Shown piece by piece: positions 22,500 to 35,229 of a DNA stretch of 64,000 bases (within the stretch, counting starts at the first letter, position 1; each line of letters opens with the position of its first letter). Position numbers and translations under genes: made by a program. Source of the DNA: Xiphias gladius (Eukaryota > Chordata > Actinopteri > Istiophoriformes > Xiphiidae); contig NC_053404.1 in assembly GCF_016859285.1 (NCBI RefSeq), positions 270,001 to 334,000 on the forward strand, written 5' to 3'. The notes beneath the pieces were generated by a model, which searched no databases, had not been told where the DNA came from, and saw only the letters and a program-made list of their open reading frames with translations.

Positions 22500-23155
22500 T
22501 GGACCTTATTGGCTGTGAGGCCGCCTGCTGCTCTCAGGACGTGGTGGGTTCCAGCGGCTTCGGTTCTCTTCTCTTCTGCTGGGCTTTCGGTGCAGGCTGT
22601 GGGGCCGGGCCGGTGGGAGGAGGAGGAAGAGGAGGAAAAGGCTAGTCGAGGCCGGCGGTGAGGGAGGGGAGAGAAGAAACGTAGAGGTTCTGTAACTCAC
22701 TGTAGCAATCAATTGAAATCTCACCGCCATCGGACCAGCCAGTGTTACCGTTGCCATTTCCGGGTATTTATAGCCCTGCCCACGCGTCGATGTCTAAGGC
22801 ATGGTGGTGGACCAGACCGGGCGGGTCTGGCGAACCCCTGCGGATTATTGAAACCCCTCTAACAACATTCAGCACAGATTCAGCAACGTGTCTTTCGCTG
22901 ATCAAAAGCCAGAGTATGTCCAATATAAGACACGTACGGGGCCGCAGGGCATGCTGGGAAACACGTCAGGGGGCGGAGTTACGGCCGAACAGGTCTGCGC
23001 AGGTCTGCGGGCAGTTTGTAGCCGCTTTGCCCCGCAGGGCTGCACGTCTGTGGGTTTTACTCGTGTTTTAGATGAATCAACCGAACATTTGACCCTAAGA
23101 GCAGCAGCGGGGATCAGTGGGAGCAGTTTATTTACAGTTGAGCTTTACATGAGGT
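22500..23155. promoter_or_regulatory. CpG-rich block, possible unmethylated promoter
   Basis: This stretch is visibly richer in G+C and CpG than its surroundings (for example 'ggccggcggtgaggg' near 22650 and 'ggggcggagttacggccg' near 22970). On the minus strand a CCGGAA site precedes ATGGCAACGG, an 11-codon frame (22757-22725) running into GGTGAGA, a donor-like sequence. That would fit a start exon, but no continuation exon is recognisable between here and pomp. It may equally be part of a CpG-rich repeat. Evidence is weak. Confidence 0.25.
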
Positions 23156-23159
23156 AAAG

Positions 23160-24590
23160 AGGAGCATTTAAACCCCATTTCAAAGCAGAGTGAAGAGGAA
23201 CCTGAAATCTTTCAAAATGTTATAAAATAAGAGAGAGAGAACATAGGGGTTGGGTTACAGTAAGTTGCTCCAAATGTCTTCAGGAAATAAAAGTGTGGTG
23301 GATCAATGGACAGTGGGACCTGGGGGTCCTGCACCAGTCAAACATGTCTTTCTGCTGCCTGTCCATCCACGAGACACCGCGTCTCACACTCACTGAAATT
23401 TCCAGAACTCAGATCGTTGCTTTAGCGATGAACCGGTGACAGATTTTTACTTTTCAGGTTCAAACTGTCTGCTGATTCAACGAGTGTTTGTTTTTGGGGG
23501 AATATGTGAAACCTGACTGCTGATTAAAAATTCCAACAGTGCACTGGGAAATGCTGGATCAGCATTAGGCGACATAAACAACTCACACTTTAAAGCCGGG
23601 TTGATGGTGGTAGGCAGCCCGGAGAAGATGCACCAGCACCGACAAAGATCAATATGTTCCTCAGTCGCCACTGCGACTGCCACAGAGTCTTAACGGCGTC
23701 TGTATCTGTTGTGTGCTGTGCCGGATTTGAATGTAGCTTTATTAAAACTAGTGTTGGATATTTTCATATGGACTCTAGATCTACACATTTTAACAATGAA
23801 ATACAACCAGTTTTGTATGCGTAATAGGAGCTAACAGATGAAAACTGTATAAATAATGATGATTAATGCCCAGAATTTCATTACGCTGCGGTCTAGTTTT
23901 TCCTCGGCGGTGGAACGGATTAACAAACTCTGTCTTGAATACCTACAGTGCGTCTTCAGAGAGTAATTACTCACCTAAAATGCCCTTTTCTCTCTCTCCA
24001 TTACTCAATCCTGATCTAGGTCTTTCTCCAAAACAGAAAAAAAACCCATTAGGCACTCACATACATGTTACACTTCATTCACCTGAGACAAACAGGATGT
24101 AGGCCGTGCGGGCGCCGGATCAAAAAAAGCCAAGTGAAAACTGCACCCTGCACCGACGTGGCAGCTCCCAGCAAATTCAATGGTCCGCAGCAGCAGCGTT
24201 CATTCACAGAGTCAGTCTGTAAAAACTCAGGTGTCTGTGATCGGCAAGACCAAGAGTCAGTCTAGTCTCAGACTGGACCAATCAGAGCAGAGCTGGACAT
24301 CACTGTCTGGTACTCCCACAGAGGGGACAAAACAGAAAAATACATGAAGAAAAATAAATTACAAGAACATGTTAAATCTCATACCTGAAGAATTAGGTCA
24401 ATGTAAAACATTTAGCATGAATCACATAAATCATCCGGAGGAAAAAGCACAAAAGCGGAAAATAATAATCATTACTTAATCACAGCAGTGAAATCAACAC
24501 AAACAAGAGAGGATACAAAAGGGAGGATACGTCAACGGATATGAACTCAAAATATATTCGTAATAAATCTGTAAAAGAAGATCTGTTACA
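23160..24590. other. Intergenic DNA, no gene recognised
   Basis: No coding exon, RNA gene or repeat family recognised. Confidence 0.5.
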
Positions 24591-24595
24591 CATTC

Positions 24596-24960
24596 TTAGA
24601 AAAAATATATTTCTTCCACTAATGATAACGGCTTGTTTTGCCAGTTAGTGAGTATGTGGGGAAACCTGTAATGTTGAGTAAAGGAGTGACATGTAGAAAA
24701 GCTGCACTGTGCACACGTGTAGTTTCCCTCTGGAGTGGCTGATGAAAAACTGGTAGTTTGTCCTGACATAACTTTCATCCGAGCTCTGTTGGCAGTGTGA
24801 GGATCTTCTCTCTGACTTTTCTACCTCGTCCTCCTGCATCCTGGAGTCTCCGTGTCTCTGCTGGGACCTGAACTGAGTGTCCAGGCACTTTCTGACTCTT
24901 CCTCGGTCTACTGGGGTTTGGACATCGCTCTGGACAAAGGTTTGTGTAGTTGGCGATGTT
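24596..24960 (-). pseudogene. Zinc-finger-like broken frame, unidentified
   Basis: On the minus strand a protein-like frame without stops (containing DTQFRSQQRHGDSRMQEDEV and SERRSSHCQQSSDESYVRTN) continues, after a one-step change of frame near 24725, into YTCAQCSFSTCHSFTQHYRF. The latter has a CxxC followed by histidines, loosely like a C2H2 finger with non-standard spacing (C-x2-C-x10-H-x4-H). I do not recognise the gene. It may be a decayed zinc-finger exon or repeat-derived sequence, or chance. No start codon context or splice sites were settled. Confidence 0.25.
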
Positions 24961-26740
24961 CACATTCACACCTCAACCACAAGATGGCAGCATCAGTCCA
25001 CACTGAGATGTTCATGTTAGTGCCCAGTTCCCTGCTAACCAACTTTCTGATCCAGCACAGCGGTTAAATGGGTCCTGTGCTGGTACCGGCCCGGCTCTGG
25101 ACAGTTTGCTCTCAGTGCCTGGGGAGGGGGGGTCAGATGAGAGTCTGATGTCCCGTTTCATAGATGGCGGGTAAGCAGCCCAGCCCGAGGATGCTGAAGG
25201 CTCACGACGCCGTCTTTGACAACAGATAACACCGGTGTGGGTCAGCTCCAGGCAGCTGCTGAACATAAATCCCACTGGAATACACAGAACAACCCCCAGT
25301 GACCTGTACGCTGACACTTAATGTACCGGATTGGAGCTAATCCAGATCTCACGGCATGTGAATGTAATGCAGCGTCTCAAAGTAAACAACATACACACTG
25401 CTGGAGTTCAAAGCAGAGCATTGGTCTAATATATTTATTTACTCGTCATGTAGTAATTAATGAAGAGGAAAAAAGTAGAAGATAACATTGAAATAGAAGT
25501 CCTGCGGCTGAGAAGTCGTTAACAGCAGGGTGTTTTACAAATGGTAAACAGTAAAAGCAGCGCTCTGTGTTAACGAACACAGTTTACAGGCTTCGACTGA
25601 GTAATTAGAAATAGATCAGTCTGTGGGTGAGCTTTTTAAAAACACACTCAGCTATGTTGTTATGTCTCTGCTCAAATGTATCAGGACATTAAAGTGAAGA
25701 ATGTGTGTTTGTTTGGCTGTGATCAAGACAAAGACGTTTATACAAAGATTGTATTGATTTTTCTCTACACCTGTATGATATGTGTATAAAACATGCACAA
25801 AAAATGTGCTCAGAGGGAAGAGTCATTTTACCACCATTATTCTTTGCATTGTGTAAATCCTGAATATCACCCGCATCTATAAAACAAGACAACCTTTCAA
25901 TCACGCTCTGAACAAACAGTGTTATGGTGACATCTGTGTTGCGGAAGTGCGCCTCCCAGCGCAGCCTGACCTTGGTCACAGGAGAAGTGCGCCAGTGAAG
26001 CTGTGGTGAAACTGTGGTGAAACTGGGTTTTGTGTCTGTAGTTGAGAGCGTTCCCACACACGGCCACTCCGACTCGGATAATCCGCCAGGGCACTGTTCC
26101 CTGAGCCACCGAGCTATTTTTAAATCCCAGTTAGGGAACCAACACACTCCCAGCGTGACTTTCATTTCACGTCTCAGCTATTTGCTCTTCTTTCTTCTAC
26201 ATCCAAAGTAGGCTCCTCCACCTCCCTCCAGCTCCAGCTGACACGTCACATGTGGTTCAGTTCCCACTCCAGACTCGGCTCCTTGAGGGCTCGTAGACAC
26301 CGCGAGGATGTCGCGCATTAGACGGGACCGCGATGCATCTCGCCGAGGTACTTCTTCTGTGGTAATTGCTCCACAAGTCACAATGAGCGCCGGAAGATGG
26401 GCGTGGGTGTGTGTGTGTGTGTGGGGAGGGGGGGGGCTCACCGCCACTCACCATTTAGGAGTGGGTTGCCATGGTCACAGATGCACTTCAGCTTGCTGCC
26501 AATGAGATCAGTCTTAATTAATGCTAATAACAGCCAAGCATTTCACAGGAAGGCACACAGACTCACACAGCACGTTTCCCTCATCGCATCATATCCATAA
26601 CCCTCTCTTACTACTCCCTGCAGGATTTTCTAAGTGTGCAGGTGATTTTTATTTCAACCTGTGGCCAATAATCACACACGTTACCTCCTTTTTATTAACC
26701 TTGACATGCCTGTGTAGTAAACAGCAATCAAATGCTTTTC
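24961..26740. other. Intergenic DNA, no gene recognised
   Basis: Includes a 158-codon ATG frame on the minus strand (25689-26165) with no recognisable domain; frames of this length are expected by chance in 64 kb. A GT run and a G run sit at about 26406-26437. Confidence 0.45.
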
Positions 26741-26749
26741 TCCACTTAC

Positions 26750-27016
26750 TACTTTGACAAGCTCCGATGCAGAGCGTCCTCCGGGCATTGAACCCGAGCT
26801 CTCTACGCTGCAGTCTTTAAATAGCTGCTGACTGGAGCTGTTGCTCTCAAATAGCTGCTTTCCCGTGGAGCCTGGTGGGTGGTGGATGCTGTTCACCACG
26901 CTGGCTGCCTCAGCACCGGCAGCACCCACTGGCAGGAACGCCGCAGGCTTTGCTGCTCTTCTTTTAGGCGGTTTGATGAAAATTAAGCTGCTGGAGTTCT
27001 CGACTGTTTTGAAGCT
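26750..27016 (-). CDS. Possible coding exon of an unidentified gene
   Basis: An open stretch of 89 codons on the minus strand, bounded by a plausible acceptor (cctggatttaag before 27016) and a strong donor (gtaagt, complement of 26744-26749). It starts and ends in phase 0. The peptide begins SFKTVENSSSLIFIKPPKRR and ends GGRSASELVKV. It is rich in Ser, Pro and Lys, like a disordered region of a larger protein, and its composition differs from the chance frames around it. Upstream the frame is closed by TGA, consistent with an intron. I cannot name the gene, found no partner exon, and it may be spurious. Confidence 0.3.
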
Positions 27017-27134
27017 CTTAAATCCAGGTGTCAACGAACAGAAAAACACGGGTCATAGGGCGAACGCTCGGCGTTGAGACGTGTTCTGTATGATGTTCAA
27101 ACAGACAGCGTCCTGTCTTCTCGCAGACACCGTG

Positions 27135-27166
27135 AGCACCAACAACATCAGTTTGTTGTTGGTGCT
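27135..27166. repeat. Perfect 12-bp inverted repeat, 8-nt loop
   Basis: AGCACCAACAAC (27135-27146) and its exact complement GTTGTTGGTGCT (27155-27166), separated by atcagttt. It is shorter than a typical microRNA precursor stem. No role is assigned. Confidence 0.9.
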
Positions 27167-27534
27167 AAACTCTCCCTCCTCTTGTCCCTTCATGTCTCTC
27201 TCTTAGTGGGTGGTGAATGCCCCCCCCCCTGCACCCCGTCATCTAATGCAAATCAACCTCTTGGCCTTGCTTTGGTTTCCACGCTACTTCTGCCTGCTGC
27301 TGAAAACAGTGTGGCCACATCTCACAGATGGATTAAATGTCACGTCACGCTGTTTGTCTCTCACCTGCCCCCTTCCTTTTCTTTCTTTACTTTGTGAAAT
27401 CCATGTGGGTTCACATCAGACAAGTCTTATCATCCAAACCTGGTCAACCGTGGGTCAAGACCAAGTCAAAGCCACCAGAAGAACAAGACGAGTTTTGCCG
27501 ACACAGTTTTGCTGATCCTGCCCTACAACCAGTG

Positions 27535-27960
27535 CCGGGTGTCACAGCGGGGTGATTACTGCTTTCAGCAGTGTAAAGGATTACAGTTTTAAATTCAGTA
27601 ATCACATTACAGTTAGTAATCCCAGTAACGCTCCGTTACTTTGACGTATGGGCGTCGGCTTGTTCTCTGTCTTACTGGGAGGGTTGATGTCCGTCTGGTC
27701 TCTGGGGTCAGGATTTAAAGTGGTTTAAAGCCTCCTTCGATGGAGCCGACAGCTCAGTAAGCAAAATACAGTAATGAGAAATGTGATGCGTAACTTTTAC
27801 TGCCGACTAATTAGGAGAGTAACGTCTTTCTCTTCAGAACCGAGTCAAGAGGGCGAGCTGACTTTTTTCCATCTGTTCCATCAAAACATAAAAGCTACAG
27901 ACGTCATAAGTGACGTGTCAACGTTCAGGAATCACAGGTTCAGAAGGAAAACAAAAACAA
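27535..27960. repeat. Possible dispersed repeat rich in GTAAC/GTTAC
   Basis: Recurrent wording such as 'cagtaatcacattacagtta', 'gtaacgctccgttacttt' and 'gatgcgtaacttttactg' resembles a common fish dispersed repeat built on AGTAACG/CGTTAC. Recognition is from memory and the limits are approximate. Confidence 0.35.
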
Positions 27961-30130
27961 GCAACGCGTTTCATTTATAGATCTACGGCATTTTCTGCTT
28001 CCATTCTGTGAAGATTAGCAAAGGCAGAGTGCACTATCAGCATTTTTTTTAGCTATTATGTGGGTTATATGCTAATTTTTGGGGTAAAATAATAGGTTTT
28101 AAACTTTGTTGGGCGGAATTAGTAAAAACGGTGAATATGTTCGCCAGTCCGAGCGTGGAGAGACCCCCGTCCGGCGACCGAGGGATGGAGAGAGGAGGAG
28201 GGAAAACAGGAAGGAGAAAGAGAGAGCGAGCAGGGGTCAGCAGGGAGGCTGTTGAATACATTAAAAAACACCAACCCTTGATTTATTGTGTTTTGTTGGG
28301 AGTGTGTTCAGTTTTGAGGAAGTTCAAGGGTGAACTCGGGAGCCTCCATCCATCCTAACGTCTTCATATTTTAAAATTCAACGCACCTTTATTACCAAAT
28401 GCAACAGCGAGGCTGGTCTTGTTTTCACCTTGTGAATCTATGTGTGTGTGTGTGTGTGTGCGTGTCATCATCACGGCAAATGTGGTCCTGGAGGCAGAGG
28501 CAGTTTGTGGCGGGTGTCTCTCTGTCTGTGGACAGATTTGTCAACGCTACAACGTCCCAACTGTGCAAGATACAGTCACAAGACGTTACAGGTGTGTAGT
28601 TGAGATCAAAATGAGAGTTGAAGGAGCTCGAAGATGGCTGTGGTGCGAACCATGAGGGCCGAGTGCTCCTGTAATAACATATATGACTATTGTATACTCA
28701 TGTGTTTGAACGTCAGCATGTTGATGGGCGTGGCAGCTGGTGTGATCCCGACGCAAGATGGTCCCTGGTCCCGATCTTTATGGATTTTCAAAGACTGATA
28801 AAGTCTCTGAATTTTCCATTTTAATGCCACAGCCTTTCGCAAATTAGTGACCAATATTTAACATTAACATTTGTATTTGTTGTGTCATATTGAAAAAACA
28901 ATACATTATACCATAAACAAACTGCATCTTATCCATTATATCATATAGATGAGAGGTTTTCAAAGTCTGATGTACAGACAGCTGTGACTGGATCACTGCG
29001 ATATTGAAGAAAACTTAAGAACGTGAAGATTCTGAATGAAGTTCTGCGGCCTCCTTTCCTCTGGTTTCTAAGTGGATTTCTGCAGCTTTATTCTGGCGGG
29101 ACATCAGAGATAACGATGTCCTCAGGAAGTGGAAGTCACACTGAATCATATCAACATGTGTTTCATGTCTGTGTGTTCAGATCTGAGTTATGACTGAGAA
29201 GGAGGATGAAGTCCCGATCTTTGTTTCATGGACACTGCTGCTCATTTTATTTTGCTGGTTTTACTGTAACTTTAAATTCCTTCCAATAAGAAACACGGTT
29301 AGTTTTATAACTTTCTATATCCATATCTGTCCGAGGTTTACCTTGAACATTGAACTGTTTCTGAAATCGTGGATTCTTGAGAGAAGAACTTGGGACTTCA
29401 CAAGGACCATCATATCTAGATGGCAGCAGACTTTGACGGCCGTCCAAGTACGGGCCCACTTCTGCCCTGAAATGTGGCTCCATGAAAATACTCTGTGTAG
29501 AGTCATTATTGATCTTATACAAGTCTCAGCAAGCAGGTGAACAAGTGTTAATTATTGGGCTCAAACATGGAAATCGCTTTCCCTTTGTTATGTGTGATTT
29601 TCTTTCCTCTCTGAGACTAAGTAATACCATGATATAGACACCAGTCTTCTTTGTGAAGAACAGCTGCCAACACACTGTCATAACACAAAGGTAAGAAAAG
29701 ATGTGTTTTTTCTTGGAGGTAGGTCACTCCCACAGTCTTCAAGCTGTCAGCTGCACCTTTATCCTCACCTGGCTGCCGACAGATCTGATCTGACCGTTAC
29801 TTTTCTAAAATCAAACACCCCTTCCTCATATTCACGTGTACATAATGGTGGAAATAGTTGTCCTTTCGCCATTTGACAAACGAGCCAGTTATTGCCAAGT
29901 CATCAGGACATTTTCTGCAAGTGGTTCCCTTCACTGCAGAGATCTGAGCTTTACAGTGACCTGTCTGTGGGACTTCTCAACAGTCCGGTTTCCAGTCCTG
30001 AACTGTTTTACTTTACATTTGTTATAAAGTTGTGTTTCATCAGATTGTTTTCATTTTTTTCTGTGTGTCACTAATGAACAAACAGAAAACCTCTGGTAAG
30101 GTCATATTACCCCATCACAGGAGAACCCGC
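27961..30130. other. Intergenic DNA, no gene recognised
   Basis: A purine-rich, CpG-containing patch occurs near 28140-28245 and a short (TG)10 at 28441-28460. No coding exon was recognised; the 116-codon frame at 29190-29540 has no motifs. Confidence 0.45.
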
Positions 30131-30434
30131 GATTATTTTCATTATCTGACAGCTGTTGTCTTTAATAATCGATCGACTGTTCGGTGAATAAAATGTCAGG
30201 AAACAGGGAAAATGCCTCATTTTCCCCCGAAGCCCCAGCGAACAGAGTTAAACAGCTTTTGTCAGAGCAACAGTCGAAAACCCAAAGACGTCGAGTCTGA
30301 GAAGAATCTGAGAAGGAACCAGGGAATTTCTGCTTGAAAAAAAATGACTCAAGCGATTAATCAAACATCCGGATTGCTGCCAATTAATTTTCTGTTAATC
30401 ATCTATTCAGTTAATCAACTAATCGTTTCAGCTC
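30131..30434 (+). repeat. Dispersed teleost repeat (ATCGATTAATCG type)
   Basis: From 'taataatcgatcgactgtt' through 'aaaatgtcaggaaacaggga' and 'aaaaaaaatgactcaagcga' to 'caactaatcgtttcagctcc' the order of phrases matches a very abundant short repeat of fish genomes, probably a non-autonomous DNA element. No coding capacity. The family name is not certain. Confidence 0.5.
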
Positions 30435-33400
30435 CAGTGTCCCGGTTGGTTTCTGGGTGCCATGCACCGTGGGGGTCAACAGGGGCCCATCGGGAGGTTA
30501 ATGTGGCCCTAGCTAAATTGTAAGTCCTTCTTCCTGTACCTAAACTCATTGTTTTCCATGTTTAGAGACGTTTATTAACCCCCTCTGCTGATCGATGTGT
30601 CCTGCCTCCAACTGATGGTTCATCAGTACCGGCCAGACTGCAGTTTATTCCTAACATGAGTCACTTCTTCTCACATACGATGCATTAGGATGCTCTAATC
30701 CCCTTGTTTAGTAATTTATTGATTATTCTGGCTTGTTAGTTCACGTAAATATGCAAATAAAAATCAAGATGAAGCACAAGTCTTCATGAAAATGATTCTT
30801 TTTAATATCTTTCTAAAAAAATTTGTACTATAAATGTAAGCACTGGACTTCTTTACTGAGGAATCACAAGAACTACTAAACGTTCTGTATCTGATGATCA
30901 CTTAATATACATTGAGCTGTTGTGGCTGAAGAAAAATGCACATTTCTGGGAGACGCTCTAGCAGAGTGTGATCATCTACAGGTTCGGGAGCTTACGTTTG
31001 TCTGGTGGACCAAATGTGAACAACTTCACATCCAGAAAACACATGTTCCAGGGTATGGAGAAGACAAACTAGTTGGTTCGACATGTTCCAGATGGCCACA
31101 GTTTAAAGGGGGGTGAAAGGTCAAAGGGAGGGCTGAAACGTGCTAGTCTCAGAAACGGCCACAGCGACCACACTTTCAGACAGTCTTTCATCAAAGGCTT
31201 TCGTCTCGTTTGTCCACACGAAACGTGACGCACGTGATGTCAAAGAATGAAAATGAATGAAAACGCTTCCTCTCTCCACACTCAGTCGGATCTGGATGAC
31301 CTTTGCCACCAAAGGTGCGTATGATCAGTTCTACACTCACCTGGAGGCGTGGCTGCAGAACAATGCTGCATTTGTGTCATGTTGGCGTTTCCATAATTTT
31401 GTGTTTTAGAAGTCACGATCACTACTGGGAAACTCCGATTTTTCCTGATAACTTGAAAATATCCCACCTGTTCCTTTAAAGCGTAAACCATTTTGAAAGT
31501 GCATTGTGCATGAATTGCGCCATATAATTAAATTTGCCTTGTCTTTCCTGAAAGAGAAAACGGATACGGATCACTCACAACAGGCCAAAATGTGTGGTTC
31601 AAGCTAATTATGTGGTGGATATACACTGTCAGTTCATCGTAGTCTTTTTCCCAAATCCACCATCTGTCCCACGTGACGACGTCAGAGGTTGATCACCCGG
31701 GACAGAGGTCGGTGTTGACCTCCTACATGTGGGCTGCTGTGTTCTCATGGTGATGATAATTAGTCTTAAGTGTGTGTGGGAGGGAGTTCTCATACGTAGT
31801 GGTGTCTGTTTCACACCCCGCAACGTCATTCGTGTGTCTGTGTGCGTGCGTACGTGTGACTGGGCCTGTCGGGAGGATGTCGGCAGCTGTGGTGAACAGC
31901 TCGGCTCTGAGTGTTTGGACCCTTCACTCATTACACACTGACATTAGGGTCAGCTCCTTTATGGAGAGACAGATAGTGCTGAACTGAGCAGCGCTTGACA
32001 ATATGTGGGAAAATGGAGGGCAGAGGTTTTATTTTAATCTTTGGTCAAAATAAACAGTTGTGTATGCACATTTCACCTTTTTGTCTCACTCTAATTCATA
32101 TGCACACGTTCACACACACACACACACACGCACACATAAAGAGCCTGACTCTGCAGAGAGTTGACTTTACTGAAGATGCATCTGGTGATATAACTCACCT
32201 GAAACCAAACTCGTATCATGATTTTTTTCTTTGATATTAAACAGATAAATTACATTTTTTAAATTTATGTAAATGTGAGACAGAATTGAAATGTGACAGA
32301 TTTTCAAAGACATGTTAGAATGTCTTGAAAACACTAGTTTCTTTCTCATAAATCACTTCAGAAGCAAATGCATTTTAATTCCTGTACTTTTTAGATCCAT
32401 ATTTCTGCTGGCAGTCTTCTTCTTCTTCTCTGCATTTGTGGGCACATTGCAACGTTTTTATATAATTTTTTTGATTTATTTAACCTTTCTTTAACCGGGA
32501 ATTCTCCTGAGATACATTATCTCTTTTTCAAGAGAGACCCGGCTAAAATGGCAAGTGGTAAATTACTTACACGCATCATTCATTTACAACAATCACATAA
32601 AACACGACAAAACACAGACGTGAGAGATAAAACCGGACTATTCAAAACAATTAATTTCCCCGGAACACATGTTTTGAAAGTGATGTTTGAATGTTTGAGA
32701 TTAATTTTCCAAGCCCACGGTGCATAATAATAAAAATGCATTTTACTGTCGCCAACCGTCGATCACTGGAACAATGTGAAACCAGCAGGAGGAGTGTGTA
32801 TCGCTACTCATAGAAACATCGCTCCATAGCGCTGGCTAGTGGTGGAAAACTCCGGAGGGAAGCTTTAACACAAGCTGCTAAAACACTCACAATTAGATAT
32901 AATTAATGAGTTTAAATGAAAAAAATAATACAAGTCGAAAGATCTACATAATGAACACATAGTTATTGTAACATGGAATGAAGAGAAAATGGCCACTGAT
33001 AAAGCTGAGACTGGCCTTTTTGCTTTTCTAGAAAGCAAACAAAAAGTTATTTTAGTGGATTAGATTTTTAACAAACAGAAGAACGAATTTAATCAAAGCT
33101 CAAGTCTCTTTATAAGGAAGGCGAAAACAGCCAGCTGCTGTGGCAAGTTCAGCTGAGGCCAACTTCTCGGCTCACAGGACTGTCGACATCGACCGGTCCC
33201 TCGGTTCTGTAGGAGATGAATGAACTTCCTGTGAATCGTGACCGGCGTTTCTCACAGTGCGAATGCACAGCAAGGGTTTAATGATTTGTTCCTCCTGTTT
33301 GAATCAATGCTGCTCCTACATCCTCACCCCATACGTCAGATCGGTGCATCTCCAGCATGCGGTCCCCTCTCTGCTTCCTCCTCACAGGTGTGGCTTCTGC

Positions 33401-34490
33401 GTTTGTCTCCCTCTGTCTCGCTGTGGGTGGTGCGCTGTTATTCTTATCATATTCTAGCTCTGTTCTCTGATGTGCCTTAAATTGGGGCAGGTTGGGTTTC
33501 TTTCTCCAGAAAAAAATGCCTGGATAAGCAGGTGATCAGATTTGCTTGTACAAGAGAAAAGGGCCTGAGGATGAAGAATGGTTTTTATGCAGGCGACGTG
33601 CTTGTGAACTTGAGCCTTTTTCTTCAGCGTCACTCGGCCTTTAACGACCTGTTACATTGGAACCCTCGGCTTCTCTGAAGGGACCGGTCCGATTTCTGAT
33701 GACGCGACTTGTGAAAATAAACTCCGGCCTGCAGGCTGAGGAGGAGAGGTGTGTGCAGGCCCCCTACCGTACACTTTAGTGATTCACGTCGGCTGTTGCC
33801 CCGGCCTTCATGCAACTGTGTAATTAACTCATCAAAGACGTCAATAACAAAAGTTCGAGTCAGTGTATCAGTGCATCTAATTCGACGGAGCTGGAAAGAC
33901 AAGTCCAAACGACGGGGGGACAGGAATGAGCCAGCACGCTGGAAATGCCAGCATGTTACCGTACGTATCTGAGGAAGTGAAAAGTTTAACTACAGGGCTG
34001 ATTTGACTATTTTAAGTCCGAGAAGTCAGTCACCTTCAGCACAGTCAGGCTGGGTACTGTATCGGTAGATTTAATACGGTGGGGACAAATGTAGCTGATA
34101 ATTGATCTACCGTTTACAGATCCAGTGACATGTACTAGACAAAGTGTTTGTGGTATCAGTCACGGTAGCAGAAGCAGTAGTAGAAGTAGTAGCTGCTGCG
34201 GTATTGTAGAAATAATGATCATTAGCAGTAGTAAAAATAGCAGTTTTCGTAGGGGCAGCAGCATCAGTAGTAGTTTTACAGTAACAGCAGCAGTCAGGGC
34301 CAGATTAACCCTCTGAGGGGGCCCCAGCGTTAGTAATTAGTTTGCATAAACACATATTTATTTAGGAATATGCATCATGTGAGTTCAATCTAATCTGAGA
34401 TGATAAGTTCTTTAAAGGTAGATTTTAACCCCTCAACAAGAATGTGCAGGTGTCACCTTAGAGCTTCCATCAGTGTGGTTTATATTAGGC
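30435..34490. other. Intergenic DNA, no gene recognised
   Basis: Mostly ordinary AT-rich sequence. A short (CA)n lies near 32109-32129. An imperfect AGT/AGC-rich trinucleotide patch runs about 34144-34290. No exon was recognised on either strand. Confidence 0.45.
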
Positions 34491-34499
34491 CCATAGAGA

Positions 34500-34655
34500 A
34501 AACTGTAGGCGTCATTCATTAATTTACTGGTCTGCTTCATGTAAAGTATCTTGGTTACTGGTGGACACTTTAATCTTTGTTCATGCATCATATTTTAGTT
34601 CATTTTATGTTTTGTATGTAAAATCTTAATTCGTAAAATTACTAGTAGCTGACTA
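34500..34655 (+). repeat. Fragment of the mfi-intron repeat family
   Basis: 'gttttgtatgtaaaatctta' followed by 'actagtagctgactaaa' corresponds to the middle of the repeat at 9560-10010, which has 'gttttgtatgtaaaatgtgc' followed by 'ctgctaataactgtggctgc'. Truncated at both ends. Confidence 0.5.
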
Positions 34656-34684
34656 AAATATTATAGCTCTCACTTGTTACAGTT

Positions 34685-35000
34685 GTCAGTTCTGCCCCAC
34701 AGCTATGAATCACACTACCAATAGATATGAGGGAGACCAGCTCGCTGAACATTTTTAAAAGAAAGATAAAAACGTATCTCTTCACTTCAGCCTGTAACCA
34801 GCTCTGACTTTCCCGTGAAAGGCCTGAAGTTCTTCTTTGCACTTTGCTTCACACTCTGTTGCACTTCTTTTGGAATGTTGTATTTTACTTGATTTTATGC
34901 ATTGTGCTTTGGTTTTGTTTTATTTTTATTATTATCAATTGGGTTTTATTTTCCATCTGATGTTTCATTGATTGTGGCGTTTTATCTCTGTTTTTACGTT
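34685..35000 (+). mobile_element. LINE 3' end fragment (L2/CR1-like)
   Basis: The + strand at about 34690-34806 encodes TLPIDMRETSSLNIFKRKIK followed by TYLFTSAC, the typical C-terminal wording of fish L2/CR1-type LINE reverse transcriptases (LWNSLP..R...LFK..LKT.LF). The expected Trp of the LW pair is a stop here, so it is dead. A T-rich 3' UTR-like stretch follows, with no poly(A) tail. Confidence 0.6.
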
Positions 35001-35229
35001 CATTCTATGTCTCACAGTGTGTGTGAGGTGTGAGAAACACTGAATGTCTGCGCAGGGTCCCTTTAATGGTAACGGTAGAAAAACTGTAGCGATCGCCACA
35101 GGGAAAGTGCTTTGTTTCAGTAGCGCAACACTCAGTTAGGAAAGAGGAAGTAAACAAGTAATAAAGGAAAAACTGCCATAAAAGTGATAATAATGAATAC
35201 CCAGTAAGTGAATAGAAACATGTACAAAT

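Noticed and set aside
25890..26150. Possible second tRNA-like or SINE head on the minus strand
   Set aside because: Some A-box-like wording (CTCGGTGGCTCAGGG), but no B box at the right distance and no cloverleaf.
25689..26165. 158-codon ATG frame on the minus strand
   Set aside because: No motif, no splice context and no repeat-family match. A few frames of this length are expected by chance in 64 kb read in six frames.
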